In this document: one piece after another, positions 10,705 through 30,510 of the stretch
Layout of the letters: the number at the start of each line of letters is the position of its first letter
Position numbering within the stretch: the first letter of the stretch is position 1
Assembly (NCBI GenBank): GCA_964023275.1
Contig: OZ029918.1
Coordinates: forward strand, 33,168,239 to 33,232,238
Reading direction: 5' to 3'
DNA: 64,000 bases
Source of the DNA: Norana najaformis
Lineage: Eukaryota > Annelida > Clitellata > Crassiclitellata > Hormogastridae
Translations under genes and position numbers: made by a program
The notes under the pieces: model-generated
Seen by the model: only the letters and a program-made list of their open reading frames with translations
Told to the model about the DNA's origin: nothing
The model's database searches: none

Positions 10705-10905
10705 AGTGGTGGTGGTTGTGGTGGTGGTGGCTTTGGTGATGGTGGTGATGATGGTGTTGGTGATGGTGGTTGTGGTGGTGATTTGATGGTGGTTGTGGTG
10801 GTGGTTGTGGTGGTGATGGTTGTGGTGATGGTGATAGTAGTAAAGGTGATGGTGTTGTGGTGATGGTGGTGGTGGTCGTCGTAGTTATCGTCGTGTTCGT
10901 GGTGG
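10705..10905. repeat. (GGT)/(GAT) G-rich microsatellite
   Basis: GTGGTGGTT, GATGGT and GTCGTC variants over 200 bases. 10910-11380 holds unique DNA without a supportable gene. Confidence 0.85.
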
Positions 10906-11379
10906 TATATGTAATATAGGTAAAGGTGACAAGGCTATTAAACCTCTACAGAAACCTCTCAGAATCATAACAGTAATGATAACTCCCTCGTTTACACACC
11001 TCGATAGAAGCTATTCAGAAGCGTGGGGGCTCGAGATCGAAGGATCCTTCGGCTGAGGCACAGACACGACCGCAGCAGTCAAAAACAAACCCCTTTTTAA
11101 AACTCCTCACTTGCACTGGTACTCATTTATCGGCCCCCAAGGGATGGAAGATTGAGTTGGCGCCAGGTGGCGTGCCGGCGTCGTATCAACAAGCAGCCAT
11201 TATCTATAGACGTGTTACGTGAACGATATGCAATTAAATGTGGATGTGGCAAAATCATATAGCGCCCTTTAGTGAAACCACATAATTGTCCAGATACTAT
11301 GCTATGGCATAGAACAGAACAGTACTGAGAGCAACAACATTAGATAGAATAGAATAGACTGGAATAGAATAACAACAAC

Positions 11380-11407
11380 CACAACAACAACAATATTAAT
11401 AATAATA

Positions 11408-11445
<38 letters not shown>

Positions 11446-11560
11446 GATTTGTACATTCATTTATTACGATATTACGATATGTACATTAATTTACATTATA
11501 TTTACGTAGGCTAATTAATAATAATAAAGATTAAATAATAATAAAAAATAATAATAATAG
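11380..11560. repeat. (AAT)n microsatellites
   Basis: AAT runs at 11390-11445 and 11515-11560 separated by ATTACGATAT words. 11560-12170 holds a short GGA run (11821-11842), an ATC run (12028-12056) and no recognised gene. Confidence 0.85.
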
Positions 11561-12171
11561 GATTTATAGAATGCCGAATATACAATACAATACTATACAA
11601 TGCAACAGAGTGCAGTACAATATAATCGAGTAATACAGAGAAGAACGGGGCCAAACTACTAGATTGTGTGAGAAAGACATACAGAAACAGAGACGGAGAA
11701 ACAGTGACCTAGGTACATACAAACAGACAGACAGGCGGAGAGGGAGTAGGCGAGGTTAAGAACTCGGTCCTGATTCGCAGAGGCATGCAGCTGTGTAGGA
11801 CTCGAGGCGGCATAACGCAGCAGGAGGAGGAGGAGGAGGAGGATGCCCGACGTGCCTGATGTCTACAAGGAAATAGAGCGAATACCTCCTTCTCATTCCA
11901 TCGTGGTGGACTTAGACTCTCCTCAACATGAACCCATCCATGGCAGACACAACAAACGCTCCCTCCTGTGGTCGACCCACAACAACATAAAAGCATCTCC
12001 AGCACTGACGTGTGCACATACCACTGACATCATCATCATCATCATCCTAATCATCATCAGGGACTCACGGTGCGGGTATTCAGAGATACGAGCAGATACA
12101 GGCAGAGTTACTGGTATACAAAGGGTTTGAGTGGACGTTTACAGACGTGTAGGCAAACAGACAGAATGATA

Positions 12172-12380
12172 CATACGTACGTACGTACATACATACATAC
12201 ATACATACATACATAAATATTTACATACAGCTGGCTAGCACTGATTAATTGATACATTCATTGCCTGACTGACTGACTGAGCCCGCCTGCATGTCTTACT
12301 TACTTGCTTACTTGCTGGCTGCCTGGCTTACTGAATGACTAACTTACTGACCGACCGACTAACCGATTAATCAACGGAAG
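12172..12380. repeat. (GTAC/CATA)n and GACT/CTTA tetranucleotide tracts
   Basis: A TACG/CATA run occupies 12172-12215. Degenerate four-base words (GACT, CTTA, CCGA) follow to about 12370. Confidence 0.75.
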
Positions 12381-12659
12381 GGCAACTGACGTTATGGCTA
12401 ATTATAAGGGCTTACAGAGGCTGCTGTATGCAGTGAATAAATACGGAAGGGCAAACGCAGGTCACAGCTGAATTAAGTACCGGTAGGAAGTAGGTAGATA
12501 GGCGGGAGTTATGCCTGTTCCAAGTTAATCTTCCAAGTTAATTCGGGTCCCTGCGACTTATCGCGGCCGACCGCTTCCATTAATAATCTGCGCCTTTCTA
12601 ATCTGGCTTTCTGGCCAACCAAGACAGGCTCTCGAGTCTTAGACTTCGGCAGAAGGAAA

Positions 12660-13250
12660 GGACGTGTGGTTTGTCTCTCTTGTTCTTTCTATGCCTGCTT
12701 GTCTGTGCGTGTGTGGGTGTGGGTCTGTGTGCTTCTTTGTTTGCCTGTTTATCTACCTGTCTGTATTTTGCCTGCCTGTCTGTCTGTATTTCTGTATGAG
12801 TCTATGTGTGTGTCTGTTTCGCTTATTTTGTTTATCCTTTTAACTGACTTGCCCTCAATTCTAACCACCTGTCGCAGCCGCGAGATATTCATTCCAGATC
12901 TATAAATTCAGTTAACTTCGGTGGCGCCGGTTCCAACAACAACTATCGATATCTTTCGTCGTCATCGTCATCGTTTTCATTATCATAACAAACTTTTTCA
13001 CCATCATCATTATAAAGATCATTGGCAAATGAGAAGATATAATTAGCTTGCACCATTGTCACTATTAATAAAACAGACTTGGTGTTACCATTTACATCGT
13101 CACCGTAACGCTGAGCATTGATATCATTCTCATCAGCAATAACAGCATCATCATCAGCGTCATCATCATCGTTGTCGTCGTTATCATCAAAATCGTTATT
13201 CATTTCGTCATCATCGTCGTTATCAATAACAACGTTATCCTCATAAAACT
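12660..13250. repeat. GTCT/TGTG tract and ATC-rich tract
   Basis: 12665-12830 is a decayed TGTCTGTG-type repeat. 12950-13230 is rich in ATCATC and GTCATC. The Asp/Asn-rich minus-strand ORF at 12943-13290 follows the triplet repeat and has no domain I recognise. Confidence 0.7.
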
Positions 13251-13524
13251 CTACAAAAGAACTTGGCAGCAACTTCTCAGAGGTTAACAAGTATTAGCAG
13301 CAGTTGTTTTAATAGCTGAGCTACAAAATGCAGTGCAAGAGTAACGCACTCAGTTTCAATCCCCTCCAGAACAACTGCAACACTAACTGAAGACATGCCA
13401 CACTAAGCAGGTAAATGATCGCCAAAGAAAAGAAATTTTACACTAAAATAATCGTAAGTAAAAAGTAAAACAGCTAAAGTTGACCTTCTTCAAAAGAAAC
13501 AAATCAGTGGCAGGCCCTTTCTCT

Positions 13525-13695
13525 CACTCCTTTCACTCCTTTCTCTCACTCCTGTCACTCCTTTCTCTCACTCCTTTCACTCCTTTCTCTCACTCCTTTC
13601 ACTCCTTTCTCTCACTCCTTTCACTCCTTTCTCTCACTCCTTTCACTCCTTTCTCTCACTCCTTTCTCTCACTCTTTTCACTCCTTTCTCTCCCC
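13525..13695. repeat. 22-bp pyrimidine minisatellite
   Basis: About seven tandem copies of a 22-base unit made of CACTCCTTT and CTCTCACTCC blocks, all pyrimidine except the single A of each CACT. A retroposon-type tail (GGCGCTTTATAAATC then ATTACAATTAC) follows at 13780-13825. Confidence 0.9.
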
Positions 13696-14130
13696 CTCTC
13701 AGTAATCCGCAGGCGCCTGAAGACTGAACAGTTTAACAGTGATTTTACATTTTCGGGCCGGAAGCACCTCTGTTGAGTTTATCCTCTAAGAGGCGCTTTA
13801 TAAATCTCTAATTACAATTACAATTACCCTACGCTAGACTAAGCAATGTTAAATGTCATTAACAACAGGACGTTCAACTTTTATCCAGCAATGTTCTTAT
13901 AAATAGAAAAGTCACGCGTGGTCGGCTACGGAACACATGCAGAGCCCAGCCAAAGGATTCCGATCCAATATTATGCTATTAGTAAAGTTATTTACTGCAA
14001 GAACAGGTATTTCAGTAATCATTTCTTTGATAGATTCCAGCCGCCGGATAAGTTATAATAATTATTTCTGCTTTTGATAAGCACCACTGTCTAAATAAGG
14101 ATCAATCGACGACGCTGAGCACGGTTTTGG

Positions 14131-14290
14131 GGGCACAGCAGCCGATTGGTTAGAGCGCTCGGCTTCTAACGCAGAGAGTACGGGTTCGAGCCTCCTCTGA
14201 GATAGTTACTGTGTAGGGACTTTGAGCAAGTCCTTCACTCACAATTGCTCAGCGTCATCGACTGATGCTTAGCCGTTATACAGTATATAT
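14131..14290 (+). repeat. tRNA-derived SINE
   Basis: A tRNA-like head is visible: GATTGGTTAGAGCGCTCGGC as the A-box and D-arm region, and GGGTTCGAGCCTC at 14182-14194 as the B-box and T-arm. The body follows with TTTGAGCAAGTCCTTCACTC and GTCATCGACTGATG. The 3' end fades into a TA patch near 14281. It is a retroposon and not a tRNA gene, because the acceptor stem is not preserved. Confidence 0.75.
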
Positions 14291-15162
14291 ATAATATTAT
14301 AATTATTTCTGCTTATTAAATGCAGAAATAATTATTAAAACTTTTCCGGCGAGTGGAATCTATCGTGCTCTGAAATTTAACAGCCACAAAGATGAAGCAT
14401 AATGATTAAGAGGCGATTCCAGCATATAGACTTGTTCATTGCACTGAAACTATGAGTTGGGTAAACTAAACTATATCGCAGCAATATGGTGCAATACCAC
14501 TTTCTAAGCGAAGCCAAAAGTGGGCAAAGAATCTAGCGCAAATGGTATAGGCAAATAGCATAAGAGTATATGCAAATGGTATGAGTATAGGTTTGGACTA
14601 CATATATATAGTCTTTTCTTAATAATATATATATATATATACATGCACAGTATGCATGTAAATAGGACTTAAGTATCCATCTTTGACGTCTACATATCAA
14701 AGCAATCACTTAATCTGTACAAAATGCTGGCGGTATGCAAGTATACATGTACGATTCGCATTTGACTAGTCAGTGTAAAACACTGCAAACAAAGATTTTT
14801 GTAGCCCCTGCACTGAACGTTATTAGCCATTCAACAGCTCTAGATCCGGGGTTGAAGATCGAAGTCCGGAGAGCGGGGACAGAGATAAGGCAGATGGGAA
14901 GTATTTTTCGGCATTTGAAGTGAGAGGAAGATTGAGTGAGTGCTAAACAAACTGAGTAACAGTTCTCGCTGCCCATAACAGAGTGATGACCTTTCCTTGA
15001 CGAACAAAGACCTTCCTCTATCGCTGAACATCGGTACCAAGACTCAGAAACTCAACCAAATACAACTTTCGATGAGGTTTGCTTTACATTACGTTGCACT
15101 AGAGTGTAAAACGGGCGCCAGAGAAATTAGAATTATTTCATAAATCGCTGAAAATCTCACCT

Positions 15163-15510
15163 CGTCTGCTTCGCTGAGGACGATAATACGATCAACAACG
15201 CACTCGGTTTACGCCGGCGAAAATACAGACGCGCACGCACACAGCCGGACAGACAGAGCGACAGGCAGACGCACGAAGACACGGACTCCCGAATCGGAAA
15301 CGGAAATTCTTGGATGCCTGACTGACTGACTGACTGCTGCGGCAGCCGAGTCGAAAGACTGCACAGGAACCGTCTAGAAATAGAAGAAGCCTGTGGGTTG
15401 GCGGGCGGGTAGAGGGCAGCAGGCCGTTGGTTGTGGGAGAGAGAGGGCGAAGCATGGTAGTCAGCTGATCCACCTCTGTTAACGTCATCTCCAGCTGCAC
15501 TCAGTATTTA
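15163..15510 (-). other. Long open region, minus strand, coding status unclear
   Basis: After an acceptor-like GAGTGCAG near 15494 the minus strand is open in two frames for over 250 bases. One frame begins LEMTLTEVDQLTTMLRPLSP and the other includes GDDVNRGGSADYHASPSLSH. A donor-like GAG-GTGAGA lies near 15163. GC content is above its surroundings. No family is recognised and a (GACT)n patch at 15316-15338 is included, so the coding claim is weak. Confidence 0.2.
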
Positions 15511-15975
15511 GTCTCATCCTGCTCTTGCTATTCCATCCCCCATTCTCCCCACTTCTCTTTCTCCTCTCCCTCCTGTTCCGCCCCCTCTGACTCTTCCATC
15601 TCGTCTTCTTTTTCTTCTTCCTCCTTCTCATCCTCCTTCTCCACCTCCTCCTACATCTGTTTTGTTCTTCCTTCACGCCTCCGCCTCGTCCTCTTTTTCC
15701 TATTCGTCTTCATTCTCCTTCACTTCGTCATATTTCTCTTTTCCTCTTCCTCCTTCTTTTCCTGTTCTTCCTCTTCTTCCTCTATTATTTTCTTCTTCCT
15801 TCTCGTTTTCTTCTTCTTCCTCCTTCTCGTTTTCTTCTACCTCCTCCTTCTTCTTCTTCTGCACGCGCCCTAGTCTTCGAGCTCCTTGCCCTCGTTTTTG
15901 CCTGTTCTTTCTGTTTCTGTTTGCTCTTATCTCTTTCTCCCTCTTCCTTCTTCTCATCTTCCCTCTTCTGCTCCG
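15500..15975 (+). repeat. Polypyrimidine tract (TTC/CTC-rich), about 480 bp
   Basis: The plus strand is almost entirely C and T, built on CTTCTTCCTCCTT words. Such tracts can form triplex (H-DNA). ORFs of Ser/Phe/Leu on the plus strand and Glu/Arg/Lys on the minus strand are artefacts. Confidence 0.9.
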
Positions 15976-16057
15976 TTAGACAAAACGTCACCCCGAACAA
16001 ATAAAATACCTCAGATTAATGCACGTTCTTGTGTATGTACGCATACATGCATGCATG

Positions 16058-16200
16058 CCTCGATGGATGGATGGATGGATGGATGGATGGAGAGAGGGAG
16101 GGAGGGAGGTAGAAAAGGAAGGAGGGAGGGAGGGAGGGAAGGATGGATGGAGGGTTAATGGATGTATGTATGTATGCATGTATGTATGGATGGATGGACG
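16058..16200. repeat. (GGAT)n/(GGAG)n/(GTAT)n microsatellite
   Basis: GGAT, then GGAG, then GGAT and GTAT units. 16200-17480 after it is unique-looking DNA in which I find no gene, apart from generic short ORFs. Confidence 0.9.
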
Positions 16201-17645
16201 TTAAACGTTACTGGTCAGCTGGATCTTACTGACCGTTACAATTGTAGTTCGTAATATGCCCTATGTAAAGAATTGTGAATGTCTGTAATCAATTTCAACA
16301 ATGAGACTAGCTCTTTCAATTTAGATGAAAAGATTTAACATGCAATCAAACAGTCAAATCAATCAGCAAGAACAATAATGCAACATTCTTACTATCTGTA
16401 CACTTACTTAAGCCAAAATTAATTAAAATATATAGTTATTATTATTTAAATTAACCACCCGCGTTGGCATGCATACTCGAACTTGTTTCGTTCTTACTTT
16501 AGGCTTAATAGGCGAGTAGATATCGACTCCTTTCGACGACTGATAGTTTGCAGCTCATTTGCAAAAAGATGTCCTTCAAGCAGTTAAACATGAGACTGTC
16601 CAAATCACAGTCTGGGGTAGATGAAGCCGATTGCAACACTTTCCAACTAGCTACAAGTCAGCTGGTTCGATTTCCTTAGTTCTTCAAGGTTCGTAGTCGA
16701 ACCTGGTGGTATCGACCGACTAGATATGTAGACCCGAGGATATACGTCGCCCGTAGTAGGCTACACCTCATCTCAGATTTCACTCGAAACCGAATGTCGA
16801 TTGCACGCTAGCGAACTCACGCAGATTACTAGCAAACTCTGTACGAACTTAACGAAGCATCGCACGATAAAACTACTTGCGAATCGTCCAACTGTTGAAA
16901 CATCTTACGGTTTTTTAGAAGACCGATTAGGAGTTAATAGAGCTTATCACGAGCACGTCCAACTTGGTTGACGGTTTCTGATCAACTGCCTGAATTAACG
17001 TCACTCCATGCTGCGCGGAACGTAAAAGTCGTCTGCTCGACCGACATTTCCTGTTGACGGTTGAAGTTTGAATTCTCGCCGCTGGTTCCCCGCTTTAGCC
17101 GAGTCTAGTGTACAGTGTTGTACCGCGTCCCATAGACTCTTTTTGTGTCCTATAATGCTGGTATGAATTTATTTAATATTTATACCTTTACAAATGCTGG
17201 CTTGATGCATAATTAAGTACATAAACACTGTATCAAAGCATTCCATTAACTGTATACATCCTGTCTTACTTTTAAGCATAGATTCAATTCGAACTGCGTT
17301 GCACTGTTGAGCGCGTTGACCTTTCAAATTCCACTGAACTTCAAGCTTCGGAAGTGTGACTTCTTTTCAGTCTCCATTTTCCTCAGCTCTTGTTCATCCT
17401 AACTTATTTGTTCCTCAAGATCCTGTGATCGTTCCCATCGCTCCAGATCCTCTCTCCTGTCGTTTCTCTAACCTTTTCCGTTATTCCAGCTCTCTCTCTC
17501 TCTTTCTCTCTCTTTCTTTTTTTTCTCTCTCTCTCTCTCTTGCTCTCTTGCTTTCCTTTAGATCCTCTAATTCTAGATTCTCGGTCATTCTCGGAATCCT
17601 CTAATCTTTTTTTTATCCTCTTTGGCTGTCGCTGGCGCTAGACTT

Positions 17646-17766
17646 TTCGGTCGCTGGCCCTAGACTCTGGAACTCTCTTCCGGCAAATGTTCCCGCGGCA
17701 AAGTCTGTTTCGGCCCTCAAATCTCGAATAAAAACTCACCTCTTGCTGAACTCATTTCCTCCGTAG
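17646..17766 (+). mobile_element. LINE reverse-transcriptase C-terminus remnant
   Basis: The plus strand encodes SVAGPRLWNSLPANVP, then a K-S-V-S-A-L-K-S-R-I-K-T-H-L stretch, ending in TAG. This is the conserved C-terminal end of CR1/L2-type LINE polyproteins. A 24-base GCTGGC-CTAGACT segment is partly duplicated just before it. A CT-rich run lies at 17490-17545. From 17770 to 18750 no gene is supported. Confidence 0.8.
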
Positions 17767-18756
17767 GCTGTCCCTGTGTCTTCTTGACTCCTCTTTGGAT
17801 TTTGGGCCCGGACTCACCATGGAATTTGACTTGGACAATGATTTTGTTTAGCTCCGACCACTGACTGATGCCTGGCAGGGACTGGGTGGCGTTGGGGTTT
17901 GTGTGCTGCATAATATGTTGATTTCCACTAAACTATGGGGAGTTTAATGGGTTGAGCTGAGCATTAGGTTGTGGGATGTGATGGGCCGCGGCCACCACTC
18001 CAGCCAAATTCAATTTAACAAAAGAAGTTGTGACCAAGATTTCGGCACCCTCTAAAATCATTGCAGGAACCATGTTGAATTCTGGTGAGTTAGATAAATC
18101 AGAGGTTATGCTACTTTGGGTATGCAAGTTCAAACAAATGAGTCTCAAGTTTAGACATGAAGGGTATCAAACACTTGACAGAAGAACTAACTGAACTAGG
18201 CAGCGAACTCCAAAGCTTTCGACCAGGTACCTAGAACCCAACTCTGTTCTGGCTCGAGGCACCGTAAGAGTCTGTGTCGCTTGATCTAGCGCAAGAACTT
18301 TGCAACTGTCTGATTTAAGCGTGTGTATTATTCAACTGAACAATGGGGGAATGTTATGCGTAAGCCTTGCAGTCAACGTCCAAATATAGTTCGTTAGGCC
18401 TGTGACTGAATAGGCCCTTCAAACCAATAAACCACGTGACCTTGTGTGGCTTGGGATGTGTTTACTAGCTTCGCCGCGGTACATAACACTAACATTGCCT
18501 GCGTTTATAAACTTATTCTCACCAGAAACCTGCAGAGGACTCCGCGGGGGACTTTGAACAGTCGTTGGTTTCAATACGCAAGTTGAAAAGACACTTGCAT
18601 GTGGCCTGAGGTAGACTCGAATACGCTGCAGGCCCAACAGGACTATTTCCATACGAATTTCAATCGAACGGAGTACTTAAGTTTTAGCGACTTTTTACAT
18701 TTGTGTTCGGAACCGACTAAAGCATGACTGAAGAGGTAAATGCAAATTAAATTTAA

Positions 18757-18860
18757 ATGTACAGGTTTTTCTATAGCGACCGCAAGACCTCGATCCTGCT
18801 CATTTTTCTATGAATTTGTCGTTTGAGATCCTTCACCGCCGCGGCCCATTTAAATGATAA
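18757..18860 (-). repeat. SINE-A copy, truncated, antisense
   Basis: Carries TTTTTCTATAGCGACCGC, CTGCTCATTTTTC and GAGATCCTTCACC, the 3' half of the tRNA-derived SINE-A family described at 28802. Confidence 0.8.
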
Positions 18861-18889
18861 GTTAGACCTACAGGCTATAAGGTAAAGGT

Positions 18890-19160
18890 ATACGGTAAAA
18901 TATAAATGTACACGTTATTTATAGCAACCGTATGACCTTGACCCTGCTCAATTTTCAACGACTTAATCTGGTGAGATCCTTTACCACCGCTGCCCGTTTG
19001 AGTGGGCGCCACTCCATTTAAGGTTCCCGTGTACGGACCGTGCTAGCCCGAGATTAGAATCTTTGAAATACGTCACGATCGGTATGCGAACCGTCATCCT
19101 CACGATCAGAGGCGCTTTGACGTACGCTTTAACCAATGTAGCTAACTAGACCAGCATGTA
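18890..19160 (-). repeat. SINE-A copy, near full length, antisense
   Basis: All family landmarks are present, including the ACGGACCGTGCTAGCCCGAG core. Read on the minus strand it has the B-box GGTTCGCATACCGATCG and the A-box region CTACATTGGTTAAAGC. It lies about 300 bases before the first recognised DPYS exon. Confidence 0.85.
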
Positions 19161-19449
19161 GCTAAGTTGCAAGCCGTTACATGATCAAGAAAGCCTTGAC
19201 CCATTTTCTCATGAGCGGCCCAAGCACAGTCCGCGATGTCTGACCGCTTCGAAAGCTCTTCAATAAACTCCAGTAATATTTCAATGACACCCTCTACACG
19301 CAGAACGCTCTCTGGGCTATTGAACTAATAATAGAATCACATTGAACATTTCTCATGCTTTTAATCAGTCAGTCAGCTGAAATCAACCACTAAACGGATC
19401 GTTAACCATTCAATTAATTCATCGATCGCTGTCAATAATTGCTCCTCAG

Positions 19450-28209
<8,760 letters not shown>

Positions 28210-28364
28210 ATTCACGCTTGAATGACGCCAAAGTCACGCCTACGGGTTCCGTTGAACAACATCTACGGCCAGCGATGTGTGATAGCAAGGAGAAATTTAC
28301 CTGCTCCACTGGTTCATGATGTCCCCCAATTTGAACGCATTTCCTGACAGATTGCACTCCTATC

Positions 28365-28370
28365 AATAAA
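28365..28370 (+). terminator. Polyadenylation signal, DPYS
   Basis: AATAAA 156 bases after the DPYS stop codon, the first such hexamer downstream. 28370-28800 holds no gene. Confidence 0.6.
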
Positions 28371-28801
28371 ATGCTGTCTTTAATGATCATTTAGATGGGC
28401 GTGGAGATGCGTGGATAGGTATTTTGATGGAGCCATGAAATGTTCAGTTATTATAGCCTAGTTACATAGAAATCATAGCATGATTTTAATGGACTGTTCA
28501 GTTACATTAAATTATAGCCTAGTTACTTGGAAATCATAGCATTATTTTAATGGACTTTCCCCAATACAATCTTTCACAACTCTCTCCATGACAATATGTG
28601 TAAAATATAGGCCTATACGTACCTAGGCCTTAGTCCTAACCTGACTGATTAATACACCGTAAAACTTTGCAAAGTATGTAGTCTGTGCCAACTGCGTGTT
28701 AATTTTGTCGGCCGCCATTATGGCATTTAAATCTAAAATTCTAAAATTGTTGTAATGTAGGCAGATGTAGAGACTTTGCAGCAGAGTGATAGCGAACATT
28801 G

Positions 28802-29065
28802 CTAAATGCAAATGTACACGTTTTTCTATAGCGACCGTATGGCCTTGACCCTGCTCACTATTAAGTGAAATTATCGTGTGAGGTCCTTCATCATCGCTGC
28901 CTGTTTGAAAGGGCGTCACGCCATTTAATGTCTACGTGTACGGACCGTGATAGCCCGAGATTAAAATCTCTGAAATATAGCCACTATCGGTATACGATCC
29001 GGCATCCTCACGCACAGAGGGGTCTTGACGTACGCTTTAACCAATGTAGCTAACTACGCCAGCGT
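28802..29065 (-). repeat. SINE-A copy, antisense, full length
   Basis: Representative member of a tRNA-derived SINE of about 265 bp. Read 5'-3' on the minus strand: TTAGCTACATTGGTTAAAGC (A-box), a B-box-like GGATCGTATACCGATAG, the core CGGGCTATCACGGTCCGTAC, a GACCTCACACGATAA segment and a tail of ACATTTGCATTT. Confidence 0.88.
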
Positions 29066-29948
29066 TGGGGCTATGGTCGTTAACGTTGTTGGCTTGTTGC
29101 ACTCTGATATAAGTTCTAAGTAACGATAGTTGAAATTCGGTGATAAGACATTTTTGTATTGGTTTTACTCAGTAAAAACTCGGTTACTGCTATCCACTTT
29201 GGTTATGAATTCCCAGACTTCGGAGCAGCGACCGAGAGTCTAAAACTGTCTTGATGTGAGGAATAACGAGTCCAAGTGTTACTCGATTAAGTACGTATGT
29301 ATCACTAAATTGTATCACTAAATTTATAAAGCGCCTTTTAAGTAACTCACAAAGGCGCTGCAGCACGGCTATCTAACGGTCTCTACATAGGAACGTCTTG
29401 AGACGGGCAGAAAATGTTTCTTGAACTTTTGGTGCAGCATTAATTTTGTTGGATGAGTGTCAGCAAGGAGCAGAGATAAGGGTGGCTTATCTAAATGTAA
29501 CTCATGAACTATAAGCCAGATTTGAAGTTTTTGTCTATTTAGTTTAGATTAATGTCAAACAATAATGTCTGTATGGATTTGAATAGTTAGGTAAAAATAT
29601 ACCACTGAAAACGCTTTATAAATTTCCAGGAACACTCATAATAATAATAATTAATAAGGTATAGGCCTGCCATGTTTTTGTGACTAAGTCCACCTTCCGG
29701 TTTTCTTGTTGCCAGGTATTAATTTTGCCCCCGTTGAAATGAATCGACACAACGTGGACCTGTAGCCCCACGTAGTCTGAGTTTCGGAGGGATAAGAGGC
29801 TACACGTGAAACTAGATTGGACCCAGACACATCACGAACATCTCCTGTAAATTATATGTAAATCTCCGTAATTTCTTGCGCCAAACTCTTACAGCACAAC
29901 TATTTCATTTGAGATAAATAAATGGTACTGATTGTACTGACGTGGCAA

Positions 29949-30098
29949 CAGTGGCGGAACCAGGATGGCTTGCGTGGGAGCAAGGGCATTTCCAGAGGGG
30001 TGCCACATACTGGCAGTCCACCAGGCACGGGCCTGGTCTGAGAGGCGCCGGGCTATAACCAAGAGGGGCGCCTGTACCTAAAGCTAAATCCGCCACTG
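29949..30098. mobile_element. hAT-type MITE, 150 bp
   Basis: Ends are CAGTGGCGGA and TCCGCCACTG, a perfect 10-bp terminal inverted repeat. Flanks CGTGGCAA (29941-29948) and CGTGGCTA (30099-30106) match at 7 of 8 positions, the 8-bp target duplication typical of hAT elements. There is no coding capacity. A related copy lies at 47266-47424. Confidence 0.85.
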
Positions 30099-30510
30099 CG
30101 TGGCTACAAACAATGTACAAAATGCAGTGAGTGTTTGCTGGAATTGGTCAAAACTGTGGAAATTAGATGCCAAAATGATCTCTGCAAAGACATTATTTAT
30201 TAGCCCGAAAGCAGTTAAGCTCAGATGAATAAGATAATCTTTCTGGCACAACTATTTTGTGGCGCTGAGAAAATGTAATGATTAACATTACATTGCAAAT
30301 ACGAATGCTTTTTGTCGCACCAACTATTTAAGCGCTATAAAATAAGCCATCTTTCGACTATTCTTTCTTTGACCACGTGAGTTTGGTAACAATTGCACAA
30401 GTATGGCGTATGTCGTTTGAGACTGACTCCGGTTTTAGTGAGAATATTCTGTTAAGATCCGCCTAGTTTGTCTTATTATCAGCTTAGTAAGAGTCTAAAG
30501 AAAAAACAGA

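Noticed and set aside
12943..13290. Asp/Asn-rich 115-codon ORF on the minus strand
   Set aside because: Follows an ATC/GTC triplet tract; no domain, no splice context.
13480..13776. Ser/Leu/Phe/Pro ORF
   Set aside because: Reads through the 22-bp pyrimidine minisatellite.
15662..15979. Ser/Phe-rich and Glu/Arg-rich ORFs on opposite strands
   Set aside because: Complementary translations of a polypyrimidine tract.
19236..19330. Possible DPYS first exon starting ATGTCTGACCGC
   Set aside because: No GT donor in phase 0 to join the exon at 19450, and it overlaps the edge of SINE-derived DNA.
29905..30120. 71-codon minus-strand ORF rich in Pro and Cys
   Set aside because: Lies inside a non-coding hAT MITE.
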